Assembly (NCBI GenBank): GCA_949710005.1
Contig: OX453279.1
Location: forward strand, 22,102,693 to 22,166,692
Origin: Ricordea florida
Taxonomy: Eukaryota; Cnidaria; Anthozoa; Corallimorpharia; Ricordeidae
Reading direction: 5' to 3'
DNA length: 64,000 nucleotides
Shown here: piece after piece, positions 18,410 to 28,000 of the stretch
Layout of the letters: every line of letters begins with the position of its first letter
How positions within the stretch are numbered: position 1 is the stretch's first letter
Program-made: the position numbers and the translations under genes
Notes under the pieces: model-generated
Told to the model about the DNA's origin: nothing
Seen by the model: only the letters and a program-made list of their open reading frames with translations
The model's database searches: none

Positions 18410-20168
18410 CGCCTGTTGCTCCATGTTACTCTGTTCCTCTGTTCCTCTGTGCTTTCTGTTCCTCTATTCCTCTGTACCTACTCTTCCTCTGTGTCTACTG
18501 TTTCCCTGTGCCTCTGTTCCCCTGTTGCTCTGTGTCTACTGTTCCTCTGTTCCCTTGTTCCTCTGTGTCTACTGTTCCTCTGTTCCTTTGTGTCCTCTCT
18601 TCCTCTGTGTCTACTGTTCCCCTGTTCCTCTGTTCCTCTGTGTCTACTGTTCCCCTGTTCCTCTGTGTCTACTGTTCCCCTGTTCCTCTGTGTCTACTGT
18701 TCCTCTGTTCCTCTGTGTCTACTGTTCCTCTGTTCCTCTGTGTCTACTGTTCCTCTGTTCCTCTGTTCCTCTGTGTCTACTGTTCCTCTGTTCCTCTGTT
18801 CCTCTGTGTCTACTGTTCCTCTGTTCCTCTGTGTCTACTGTTCCTCTGTTCCTCTGTGTCTACTGTTCCTCTGTTCCTCTGTGTCTACTGTTCCTCTGTT
18901 CCTCTGTTCCTCTGTGTCTACTGTTCCTCTGTTCCTCTGTGTCTACTGTTCCTCTGTTCCTCTGTGTCTACTGTTCCTCTGTTCCTCTGTGTCTACTGTT
19001 CCTCTGTTCCTCTGTTCCTCTGTGTCTACTGTTCCTCTGTTCCTCTGTGTCTACTGTTCCTCTGTTCCTCTGTGTCTACTGTTCCTCTGTTCCTCTGTTC
19101 CTCTGTGTCTACTGTTCCTCTGTTCCTCTGTGTCTACTGTTCCTCTGTTCCTCTGTGTCCACTGTTCCTCTGTTCCTTTGTGTCTACTGTTCCTCTGTTC
19201 CTCTGTGTCTACTGTTCCTCTGTTCCTCTGTTCCTTTGTGTCTACTGTTCCTCTGTTCCTCTGTGTCTACTGTTCCTCTGTTCCTCTGTGTCTACTGTTC
19301 CTCTGTTCCTCTGTTCCTCTGTGTCTACTGTTCCTCTGTTCCTCTGTGTCCACTGTTCCTCTGTTCCTTTGTGTCTACTGTTCCTCTGTTCCTCTGTGTC
19401 TACTGTTCCTCTGTTCCTCTGTGTCTACTGTTCCTCTGTGTCTACTGTTCCTCTGTGTCTACTGTTCCTCTGTTCCTCTGTGTCTACTGTTCCTCTGTGT
19501 CTACTGTTCCTCTGTGTCTACTGTTCCTCTGTTCCTCTGTTCCTCTGTGTCTACTGTTCCTCTGTGTCTACTGTTCCTCTGTGTCTACTGTTCCTCTGTT
19601 CCTCTGTTCCTCTGTGTCTACTGTTCCTCTGTGTCTACTGTTCCTCTGTGTCTACTGTTCCTCTGTTCCTCTGTTCCTCTGTGTCTACTGTTCCTCTGTG
19701 TCCACTGTTCCTCTGTTCCTCTGTGTCTACTGTTCCCCTGTTCCTACTGTTCCTCTGTTCCTCTGTGTCTACTGTTCCCCTGTTCCTCTGTTCCCCTGTT
19801 GCTCTGTGTCTACTGTTCCTCTGATCCCCTGTTCCTCTGTGTCTACTGTTCCCCTGTTCCTCTGTGTCTACTGTTCCTCTGTGTCTACTGTTCCTCTGTG
19901 TCTCCTGTTCCCCTGTTCCTCTGTGTCTACTGTTCCTCTGTGTCTCCTGTTCCCCTGTTCCTCTGTGTCTACTGTTCCCCTGTTCCCCTGTTCCTCTGTC
20001 TCTACTGTTCCTCTGTTCCTCTGTTCCCCCGTTCCTCTATGTCTACTGTTCCCCTGTTCCTCTGTTCCTCTGTTCCCCTGTTCCTCTGTCTCTACTGTTC
20101 CTCTGTTCCTCTGTTCCCCCGTTCCTCTATGTCTACTGTTCCCCTGTTCCCCTGTTCCTCTGTTCCCC
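18410..20168 (+). repeat. Two-unit minisatellite array 2 (~1.76 kb)
   Basis: The largest array, on the + strand, of CTGTTCCT (A) and CTGTGTCTA (B) units in orders AAB, AAAB and AB. The left 200 bp and the right 400 bp are degenerate (variants CTGTTCCC, CTGTGTCTC, CTGTTGCT), while the middle is nearly perfect. All three + frames are open across it, because no junction of the units makes a stop codon; each frame yields the same 25-residue cycle since 25 nt is not a multiple of three. I do not regard it as coding. Confidence 0.95.
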
Positions 20169-20740
20169 TCACAAGGAGAAAAAGAACATTTAAGCAGTCT
20201 TAAACTGAAATTAATCTTGGCTTAAACTTATGTTTACTACATTTAATTAGAGGTTTAAGAACTTAAAAATATGTTTAATTTCAACTTAAACCCGCCTTAA
20301 ACACCCTTAAGGCTAAAGCTTAATGTATGTTTAAGTGACCATTAAATACAACCAAAATATCTTCCGACTTTTACATTATGTTTAATTAGAACCTTAAACA
20401 CATTCTAAATGTGTGTAAAAGTCATGTTTAAGGGTAATTAAATGATCATAATTATATTGTAATTTTAAAATCTTCACTTTTATCCTTTCGGCCATATTCA
20501 TTTCATAAGCATCTTTTAATTCACCCACCAAACTTATTCCTTCATAGACACTGGTGTTTATTACTTGGTCATTACATGTACAGTGTATATTTCATTTGTT
20601 GTTGTATTGTTTGTTGCTTTGTAGCAAACCCACCCAGGCTTGCAGTAAACTTGTTTGATTATTTCAATAGTAGAACTCCGCCGTGAATTTCTCAAACCAC
20701 GTAGGTTGCCCTGCTTCTCCTTCTTTTGCAATTCGTTTCT

Positions 20741-20956
20741 TTATCTTTCATTCCCCTGTCGCAGGCTTGCATTGGCATCCTCGAGTCTCTTTTGACTGCC
20801 ACAAATCGCATCCATTCTTCCGCTCATCCTTTCAATAATAAGAAGCTGTCGTTCCTGTTGAGCACCTAGTAAAGTCATCATTACCGAAAACAGTGAACTG
20901 TAACCAAATGTAAAAAACGACACGGCAAGAAACGAAGCTAGAATGCGAACTTTCAA
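20741..20956 (-). CDS. Small hypothetical protein with N-terminal hydrophobic segment
   Basis: A 71-codon frame. Residues 1-30 (MKVRILASFLAVSFFTFGYS and following) form a signal-anchor-like helix with a basic start, followed by a polar helix-prone part (QQERQLLIIERMSGRMDAI, KRLEDANASLRQGNER). Composition is plausible for a short membrane-anchored coiled-coil protein. It sits in the insertion between arrays 2 and 3, so it could be element-encoded. No family recognised. Confidence 0.3.
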   Translation of the reverse strand: MKVRILASFLAVSFFTFGYSSLFSVMMTLLGAQQERQLLIIERMSGRMDAICGSQKRLEDANASLRQGNER

Positions 20957-21567
20957 ATGACGCTAACTACATGAAACATACATCCCGCGATCGACACTCT
21001 CGCCTTCTGATTGGCTTACTATCGAAAACCAACCAATTGCAATGAAGCAGAAAAACCAAATGCAAGTTGCACTTGGGATAACAATAGGGCCATTCATTGC
21101 TCTTGCCGCAAATCAGCCATTACCGATTGCGCTTTTTGTCTTTGATAATCAACAAAATGGCCGAAGATTATCCTGAAACAAGTTTCGTCGAAAACACTCC
21201 AAGCCCTTTCTTCTGTGATAAGTGGAAACTTGCGGAAAGTCCTTTGCACATTCATCTTCGTATCGTCGTCACACAAAAACGAAATGTTCTTCTCAATCGC
21301 TAAAGCGTCGCCGTCGGCGATTGTGGATTTCCGATGAATGTGATGAACAAGATATATTTTGAATATCACCAGTATCAAAATTTTGATGCATAAGTTAATA
21401 AAGGTACATGACTATATTAGATTGTATGGACATGGAGACTACATATACGGATAAAATTAAAGTTTCTTTATTCACTTGTCTTAGTGTGATTAGTGAAATA
21501 TGGTCATTTTTCTTGCCCTGTAGGTTGCAGATGATATTTTCTCTTAACTGATTATATGAATGATGCA

Positions 21568-22164
21568 GGTTTCGCTCCCAACCGAGTTCGCACTCACCGA
21601 GTTCGCACCTTACACTTACCGCGTTCGCACCCAATAAGACCAAGTTCGCTCCCAACTGTACCGAGTTCGCACCCAACTTTTAAACCAACCTTAGTATCAG
21701 AAGGCACTAGTAGCGTAATTTGAAGTTAGAGTGTTTGTTGACTGGTCGCCATTTTGAATTTTTGTAAGATCGTGGTTTCTTGTTCAAAGCGTTCGTTCGC
21801 AAGTTCGATTCATTCCTAAGTATGAATAAAGTTAATCGAGGTTTCTTGTTCAATTAAAGCATTCGTTCACAAGTTCACTTACAAGTATGAATAAAGTTTA
21901 TGATCATGGTTTCTTGTTCAAAGCATTCGTTCGCAAGTTCATACTTGTTCAACTTCACATGATCGGTTGAATTCTGTTGTAGTGGAATCGTGACAAACTA
22001 AGTAACAAGCATTCATTAATATCTTGTGATATTTTTAAAAGAAGTTATATAGTACGTGGGAGCGAACACAATCTAAGTGGGAGCGAACTCGATCTTACTG
22101 GGTGCAAACGCGGTAAGTGTAAAGTGCGAACTCGGTGGGTGCGAACTCGATTGGGAGCGAAACC
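21568..22164. mobile_element. Foldback element with ~110-bp inverted arms of CGAGTTCGCACC repeats
   Basis: The left arm starts GGTTTCGCTCCCAACCGAGT and the right arm ends with ATTGGGAGCGAAACC (22164). Each arm is a run of short units of the type GAGTTCGCACCC / GAGTTCGCTCCC, so the inverted repeat is itself internally repetitive. The loop of about 370 bp contains three AAGCRTTCGTTCRCAAGTTC-type repeats (21788, 21858, 21924). Target duplications were not clear. Confidence 0.8.
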
Positions 22165-22605
22165 TCCTGCTACCGATTATATTCCTTTTTTTTATTGAAC
22201 TGAGTTCAAAATGTCAAGACACCTTTATATTTCTTTCATGTTTTGGTGTTATGATTCTGTTGTGGAGAAGAGACAATTTGAAAATACTTAAGAAATGAAG
22301 TGCATAGTGATGTTACACACTGGACAATTTTAATTCTTACTATTCCTGTTATACATCAATAAATAGTCATTTATGGGAACCAAAACACAACCATTAATTT
22401 AGAGAATGTTTAATCTCCATTTCAGGAACTTAAATGGCTTCAGGTGTATAATGTATGTTTCAGGGGCACTTAAACCCCACTATGACAATAGCATTGATTT
22501 AAGTGATGTTTTAAACAATTAAACTAGACTTAAATGTAGACCCAAGTTCTAGGGTTGTTTAATGCAACTTAAATGTGATTAAAATGTGGCTTTTGGTCTA
22601 GTGCC

Positions 22606-23285
22606 TGTTGCTCTGTGTCTACTGTTCCTCTGATCCCCTGTTCCTCTGTGTCTACTGTTCCCCTGTTCCTCTGTTCCCCTGTTCCTCTGTGTCTACTGTT
22701 CCTCTGTGTCTCCTGTTCCCCTGTTCCTCTGTGTCTACTGTTCCCCTGTTCCCCTGTTCCTCTGTCTCTACTGTTCCTCTGTTCCTCTGTTCCCCCGTTC
22801 CTCTATGTCTACTGTTCCCCTGTTCCTCTGTTCCTCTGTGTCTACTGTTCCTCTGTTCCTCTGTTCCTCTGTGTCTACTGTTCCTCTGTTCCTCTGTGTC
22901 TACTGTTCCTCTGTTCCTCTGTGTCTACTGTTCCTCTGTTCCTCTGTGTCTACTGTTCCTCTGTTCCTCTGTGTCTACTGTTCCTCTGTTCCTCTGTTCC
23001 TCTGCGTCTACCGTTCCTCTGTTCCTCTGTGTCTACTGTTCCTCTGTTCCTCTGTGTCTACTGTTCCTCTGTTCCTCTGTGTCTAATGTGCCCCTGTTCC
23101 TGTGTGTCTACTGTTCCCCTGTTCCTCTGTTTCTCTGTGCCTACTGTTCCTCTGTGTCTACTGTTCCCCTGTGTTTACTGTTCCTCTGTTCCTGTGTGTG
23201 CTGTTCCTCTGTGTCTACTGTTCCTCTAATCCTTTGTGCCTTGTGTTCCTCTGTTCCTCTGTGCATACTGTTCCTCTATTTTACG
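22606..23285 (+). repeat. Two-unit minisatellite array 3
   Basis: Same A/B units as array 2. The first ~215 bp repeat the degenerate right edge of array 2, including the rare words TGTTGCTCTGTG and CTGATCCCCTGTTCC. The right edge (23215-23299) is an inverted copy of the left edge of array 1. Confidence 0.95.
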
Positions 23286-23670
23286 ATGTAATGACGTCAT
23301 TCAGGTCGTCGTACACGAGCCATGAGCCGGGAAGTTCATCTTCACCTCTCTTCTCTCTCGGTTTCTTTTTTAGCAAAACAGCTGCCAGACCAGCTGATTG
23401 AGCGACTTAAGAGCGGCTGTCTGTAAATATCGAGAATTCGCCGTCAAAACTGAAATTTCGAATACCTTCATATTTGGTCAGAAAAACCCCTTTGGTAAAA
23501 CATTTATGAAAATTATAATCAAAGTTTCCAAAGAGTTTCCTTTTTGGAGAAACTGGGCAAAAAGTGAAATGCCGTGTCAACGTCACAGCCGACATCAAAA
23601 ATTCGTGGGAATTAGCACTTTTTCAAATCACTTGGAAATAAAAAGCGGGTCAACTTAACGCGATAATCTT

Positions 23671-23934
23671 TTGCAGGTGAGTAAGGTATCACCAGATGAA
23701 CCCGAAAATGTAGAACTATTTGAAAATACCGATTTTTCAGACATCGGGTTTAAAGCGCCGAGATTCCTAGTCTTAGCGCATAGGGAAACGCTGAAAATTA
23801 AGGAAACTTTGAAAGTAAAAATCGCATACTGGTACATCGAAATTCATAACAAAATTTACATCAGAGGAAAGCTCTATTACTGTACTTTAACATATAAAAA
23901 ATCTGGCTTGGGCAATTCAAAGGCCACCTCTTGA
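23671..23934 (+). CDS. Unrecognised open frame, left arm copy
   Basis: The frame reads KVSPDEPENVELFENTDFSD, then IGFKAPRFLVLAHRETLKIK and ends KKSGLGNSKATS. A nearly identical frame lies in the right arm (27463-27726, minus strand), with only a few changes (for example VELFEN to VKLFKN and LYYCT to LYCCT). Both copies have stayed open for 87 codons, but the opposite strand is also partly open, so coding status is uncertain. It may be an exon: AATCTTTTGCAG precedes GTGAGTAAGG here. Confidence 0.3.
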   Translation: MQVSKVSPDEPENVELFENTDFSDIGFKAPRFLVLAHRETLKIKETLKVKIAYWYIEIHNKIYIRGKLYYCTLTYKKSGLGNSKATS

Positions 23935-24289
23935 GAGAGGTAAACGCATTGTGAATTTTCATGTGTTTACATAAAAGGAATTGCAACTGTCACGCAAGCA
24001 CAAGAAAGCACATTTTTAGATACGCTTTATAAAATCTTAGTTGTGGATGTAAAAAACCCTTTCTCAAATGCGAAATTTAAGACTTAATGAATCTTACATA
24101 TATTTTTATCCATTGTAGCTGAAAATTCCAGGTAAAGCAACTACTAAATTCGTAACCGGAACAATTGAAAGGTCAAAATCCATGTCAAGCGTAAACAACA
24201 CGAAAGTAACACTGAATACAACTCAATCGAAATTTCCCTGAAGGTGCGTTGCTTTGAGATATTTCGGATTTGGATTTGTGATCCGAGAT

Positions 24290-24395
24290 AACACGGATCA
24301 TGAAGCATTAAAGGAACCGATTTATCCAATCTGGGCAAGGAATCATTGGTTTCTTTGATGAGCCGCGATCCGTGTGATCTCGGATCAACGCCGTC
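24290..24395. repeat. Imperfect palindrome (GATCCGAGATNACACGGATC)
   Basis: GTGATCCGAGATAACACGGA at left faces GATCCGTGTGATCTCGGATC at right, around a GGAACCGATTTATCC / GGTTTCTTTGATG core. Related words occur at 37865-37970 (AAAGGAACCGATGAATCC). Confidence 0.6.
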
Positions 24396-24562
24396 GCGAT
24401 GTATATGGTCTTCGTTGGCGGTGCAATAAAAGGCACTTTGCTGTTCCGCTCGGAATGGCTGTACACAAGTCTAAGACAGTAAAGGGCGATAAGAGTATCG
24501 ACTTTCCTCAGTCAGCACTGATATCTCAGACATCTGGCACTCTTGTTTCCATTGGAAATCGC

Positions 24563-24590
24563 AATATATATCTATATATATATATATATC
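24563..24590. repeat. TA microsatellite
   Basis: Run of ATATATATCTATATATATATATATAT. Confidence 0.85.
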
Positions 24591-25345
24591 GCAATACAGG
24601 GTTGTTTTTCAGGGGTGGGGGTGTGTCTAGTCTGCGAGACAGATGCTAGTTTTGGCCTGGGGACGGAAAGCGAGAAAAAGAGAGGGGCCCGAGAGATTTC
24701 TTTCGATTCTCTTTCCCTGGTTCTTTCTAGCGCCCATTTTCGAGGCCGCTTACGAGGGCGTCCCGAGACCGTGTATTACAAAACGAAAGAATTCTTATTT
24801 TGAGTTTCGTGTAGGCACTTAGAGTGTTGAAGTGCAGAAAATACTAGCCCGCAAAGAAGGTAATGTTAGGTAGCAGCAAGCCAATGATTAAACCAAGGAC
24901 ATATTAGAAAATAAAGGTTCTGAACAGGCTAGCCTTTGTATACTGATAGCAATCCAGCGTACCGACAGATAATTCTCTCTAAGTTGGACGCTCCTTCGCT
25001 TCCTTCTATCTATTCGCGCAAGACAGGTGCCACTAAAAGTCAATTGGTGTAACTTGGCAGCAAAAGATTGCAATTTCAAAACCTATAGCGAAAACGAAGC
25101 TGTCTTATGAGATGAGTAAATCCCTACGCGCTAGTTCAATTCACTTGAATGCTTTAAAAAACCACCAGTGAATTCGATTTGCTCCGTTCACTATAAGAAA
25201 TGCCTGTTCACGTTTATTAGGTTCTCATACCTGAATGATTGCGATAAATTCATTGTTTATTTTTGAATAGAAACTAACTGGAAGCCTTTTTTCTAGCCAT
25301 CTGCAGACGATGAAGGCAGCACATTTCGCAAATTTTGAACGAGAA

Positions 25346-25632
25346 CAGGCGCGGATCTAGAATAAATGGTAACCGATTTCCTAAACGAGCCCCGAAGACG
25401 CAAGTTTCTAGGAGGGTCCGGGGGCATGCTCACCCGGTGAAATTTTTTGGGATCTAACTCCCTTAAGTCCCGTTTCCTGGGTCTCTGAGTCATTCAGACA
25501 GGATATTGGCCAGTTCCATTCTCCTCAAATTTTAACTTGGAAAGTTTTTCTTTTTATTAAAATATATTATTCATTATGGAAAATTTGACCGATTCCCGTA
25601 AAACGGTGGAAACCGGTGAGGATCCGCGCCTG
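25346..25632. mobile_element. hAT-like MITE, CAGGCGCGGATC termini
   Basis: Left CAGGCGCGGATCTAG (25346) and right GGATCCGCGCCTG (to 25632) are inverted. The interior holds GGGGGCATGCTCACCCGG, a motif I recall from hAT non-autonomous elements of the CAGGGGCGGATC type. No matching 8-bp target duplication is visible. Confidence 0.65.
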
Positions 25633-25820
25633 GGGATGGAAAAGCAGCCGACTTGTTCTTTTGGGGGAGAAAGACAATCAAAAGATCAAGCTCAGGCCCG
25701 ATAGATTTCACGGATATTGTCTTAACTACGACGTGTGTGCCGGAGCTATCAAACCAAAGAGAAGATCGGAAGACCATTTCCTTGGAAAAGATATGTAGTA
25801 TTAGTCATGTTTACTCAAGC

Positions 25821-25889
25821 AGGAGCCCATTACCCATTACCCATTACCCATTACCCATCACCCATTAGTGGGTGATGGGCTCCTGACTC
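25821..25889. repeat. CCCATTA hairpin repeat
   Basis: AGGAGCCCAT followed by four to five TACCCAT-type units, then the inverse TAGTGGGTGATGGGCTCCT. It would form a stable hairpin. Confidence 0.85.
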
Positions 25890-26120
25890 AAGTTGCTATT
25901 CATGACTGATGCAAGTGACAGTGATAAGAGAAAAAGATGCACCCACTTTTCTTGGCCAAAACGAAAACCTTTTTGACATTAATCTTGAGTGGGAACCGGT
26001 ATCCGATCCCCTCTTTCTCTAAATGTCCGAAAGTCAGTACATGACAGTTATTAATGATACTGGATACAAAACTCGGTGTATTGTAGTCTGATTGTTTTGT
26101 TTCCCTCGATCTTTCACAGG

Positions 26121-26337
26121 GAAAGCGATAGCAGTAGCACCTCAGATGATACCGCTGAAAAGTGTCAATATCTAACGTTAGATAGTCATGATATCATTTA
26201 CATGGTTAGTTCAGAAACCACTAGCACAGCCTCTTCTGTTAGTAAAACGGATGACGCAGACCAGCAAAAGTCAAAGTTGAACGACTTTCTAATATCCTGT
26301 AGCGTTAAGCCGCTAGGAAACAAGAGTTGGGTAGAAT
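26121..26337 (+). CDS. Possible terminal exon, serine-rich, unidentified
   Basis: CTTTCACAG precedes the frame ESDSSSTSDDTAEKCQYLTL, then DSHDIIYMVSSETTSTASSV and KLNDFLISCSVKPLGNKSWV, stop at 26337-26339. Codon use looks coding-like, and a downstream shifted frame (AHPIVCAQNNLCELVKGNS, then EIGRPAILTELGLLVPVPQ) may be a continuation, which would make this a frameshifted pseudogene. It lies in the centre of the large inverted repeat. No family recognised. Confidence 0.3.
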
Positions 26338-27462
26338 GAAAAATTGGCTCATCCAATAGTCTGTGCTCAAAATAATTTGTGTGAGTTGGTCAAAGGAAAC
26401 TCTATCAAAGTTGAAATTGGTAGACCTGCAATTCTGACGGAGCTTGGGCTGCTTGTTCCTGTTCCACAGTAGGGAGAAAAGCAGCTTATGTTAACCTGTT
26501 GCAAGAATCGGTTCAGGAATGTACCTGTATGAATTTAGAGTCGCGCTAGTAACTTTGAGCGGTAGGAAATGACTGTCAAAGAATTTGTTACTTCAGCTAG
26601 AAGTTTTGTTTCCTCTTCTTACGAAACTTACCTTTCGACCATTTCCCCCCCCCCCCCCCCCCGCCCCCCATCAGTTCTTCCTACAAACGTTACTCTCTGC
26701 TTACAAAAAGAAAAAAGGGAGTTGTTGACTGAAAGGAATCCGAATGTAAATGGCCTTAAATAGAGCCTAAAAAGAGCGTGTCGGAAGGAGCTTGTGAACA
26801 AATGGAATGGTAGCAGCCGTGAGGCTTTTTAATGTCATTGCATGTGGACAATTGTACGTGCACAAAATATTTTTTTTATTATTTTTTTTGCCGCGAATTT
26901 TTCATGCAGCTGTGCTGTTAAAATACGCTTCTATGAGTTATCATCGGAGCCAAATTAGGGTCGATCGGTGGACGTAACATTTTTTTCACTTCTAATTTGT
27001 GACTAATTGTATGGATGACTGTTTGATCAGTGTCCGTATTTAAATTATTTGAAGTGTGATATTTCCATCACTTCCCTAACACAACATTTTAACGAGGAAT
27101 TGCAAAAGAAAAAAAATAAACACTAAAATAGCACCTTTTCGATAAAACGTTTCTAGATGTAATCTGCAAATGAGAAAAAAATTCAATTGCTCTTGTTTTT
27201 ACTTTCGTGTTGTTTACATTTGACATGGATCTTGACCTTTTCAATTGTTCCGGTTACGAATTTTTTGTCACGTTATCCGAAGTTTTCAGCTACAATACAT
27301 AAAAAGACATTAAAAATTCATTTTAGCCTTACATATTGTATCTGAGAAAAGATTTTCAACATTCACGGCTAAGATTTTATAAAATGTGTTTTCTTATGCT
27401 TGCGTGACAGTTACAATTCCTTTTATGTAAACACATGAAAATTCACAATGCGTTTACCTCTC

Positions 27463-27726
27463 TCAAGCGGTGGCCTTTGAATTGCCCAAGCCAGATTTTT
27501 TATATGTTAAAGTACAGCAATAAAGCTTTCCTCTGATGTAAATTTTGTTATGAATTTCGATGTACCAGTATGCGATTTTTACTTTCAAAGTTTCCTTAAT
27601 TTTCAGCGTTTCCCTATGCGCTAAGACTAGGAATCTCGGCGCTTTAAACCCGATGTCTGAAAAATCAGTATTTTTAAATAGTTTTACATTTTCGGGTTCA
27701 TCTGGTGATACCTTACTCACCTGCAA
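27463..27726 (-). CDS. Unrecognised open frame, right arm copy
   Basis: Inverted counterpart of the frame at 23671-23934: same length, a handful of substitutions, no stops. Maintenance of the frame in both arms may reflect recent duplication rather than selection. Confidence 0.3.
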   Translation of the reverse strand: MQVSKVSPDEPENVKLFKNTDFSDIGFKAPRFLVLAHRETLKIKETLKVKIAYWYIEIHNKIYIRGKLYCCTLTYKKSGLGNSKATA

Positions 27727-28000
27727 AATATTATGGCGTTAAGTTGACCCGTTTTTTATTTCCAAGTGATTTGAAAAAGTGCTAATTCCCACGAATTTTT
27801 GATGTCGGCTGTGACGTTGACACGGCATTTCACTTTTTGCCCAGTTTCTCCAAAAAGGAAACTCTTTGGAAACTTTGATTATAATTTTCATAAATGTTTT
27901 ACCAAAGGGGTTTTTCTGTCCAAATATGAAGGAATTCAAAATTTCAGTTTTGACGGCGAATTCTCGATATTTACAGACAGCCGCTCTTAAGTCTCAAAGG

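Larger units (their letters stand above)
20169..22605. mobile_element. 2.4-kb insertion between minisatellite arrays 2 and 3
   Basis: The array stops abruptly at about 20168 and resumes at 22606. The inserted DNA is AT-rich and both ends are packed with CTTAAAC / GTTTAAG-type words (20190-20420 and 22390-22590), like subterminal motif arrays of DNA transposons. The termini share only a weak inverted match (CACAAGGAGAAAAAGAACAT against CACTAGACCAAAAGCCACAT). The array segment before the insertion (19797-20060) is closely repeated just after it (22606-22820). Transposon status is inference. Confidence 0.45.
23397..28000. repeat. Large inverted repeat: ~0.8-kb arms, ~3-kb centre
   Basis: The left arm 23404-24205 and right arm 27190-27993 are inverted copies, very similar near the outer edges (GACTTAAGAGCGGCTGTCTG at left) and diverging inward (24121-24205 against 27190-27295). 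Both arms preserve the same open frames (KVSPDEPENV and KNPFGKTFMKIII). The centre includes a TA microsatellite, a hAT-like MITE and a serine-rich reading frame. It could be a foldback transposon or two inverted insertions; no target duplication was identified. Confidence 0.75.

Noticed and set aside
18376-20225. Three overlapping long open frames (482-602 codons) giving a Cys/Leu/Ser-rich repetitive protein
   Set aside because: All three frames are open because the 8- and 9-nt minisatellite units create no stop codon in any register. The predicted peptide is the same 25-residue cycle in every frame, which is a property of the repeat and not evidence of coding.
23407-23837. Minus-strand frames overlapping the left arm (RHFTFCPVSPKRKLFGNF and others)
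   Set aside because: They mirror the + strand frames in the same DNA and no splice signals or family support either strand. Only one strand was listed, at low confidence.
25293-25493. 66-codon minus frame (LRLRGSFRKSVTIYSRSAP)
   Set aside because: Lies inside the hAT-like MITE at 25346-25632; this translation is a familiar artefact of that repeat type.
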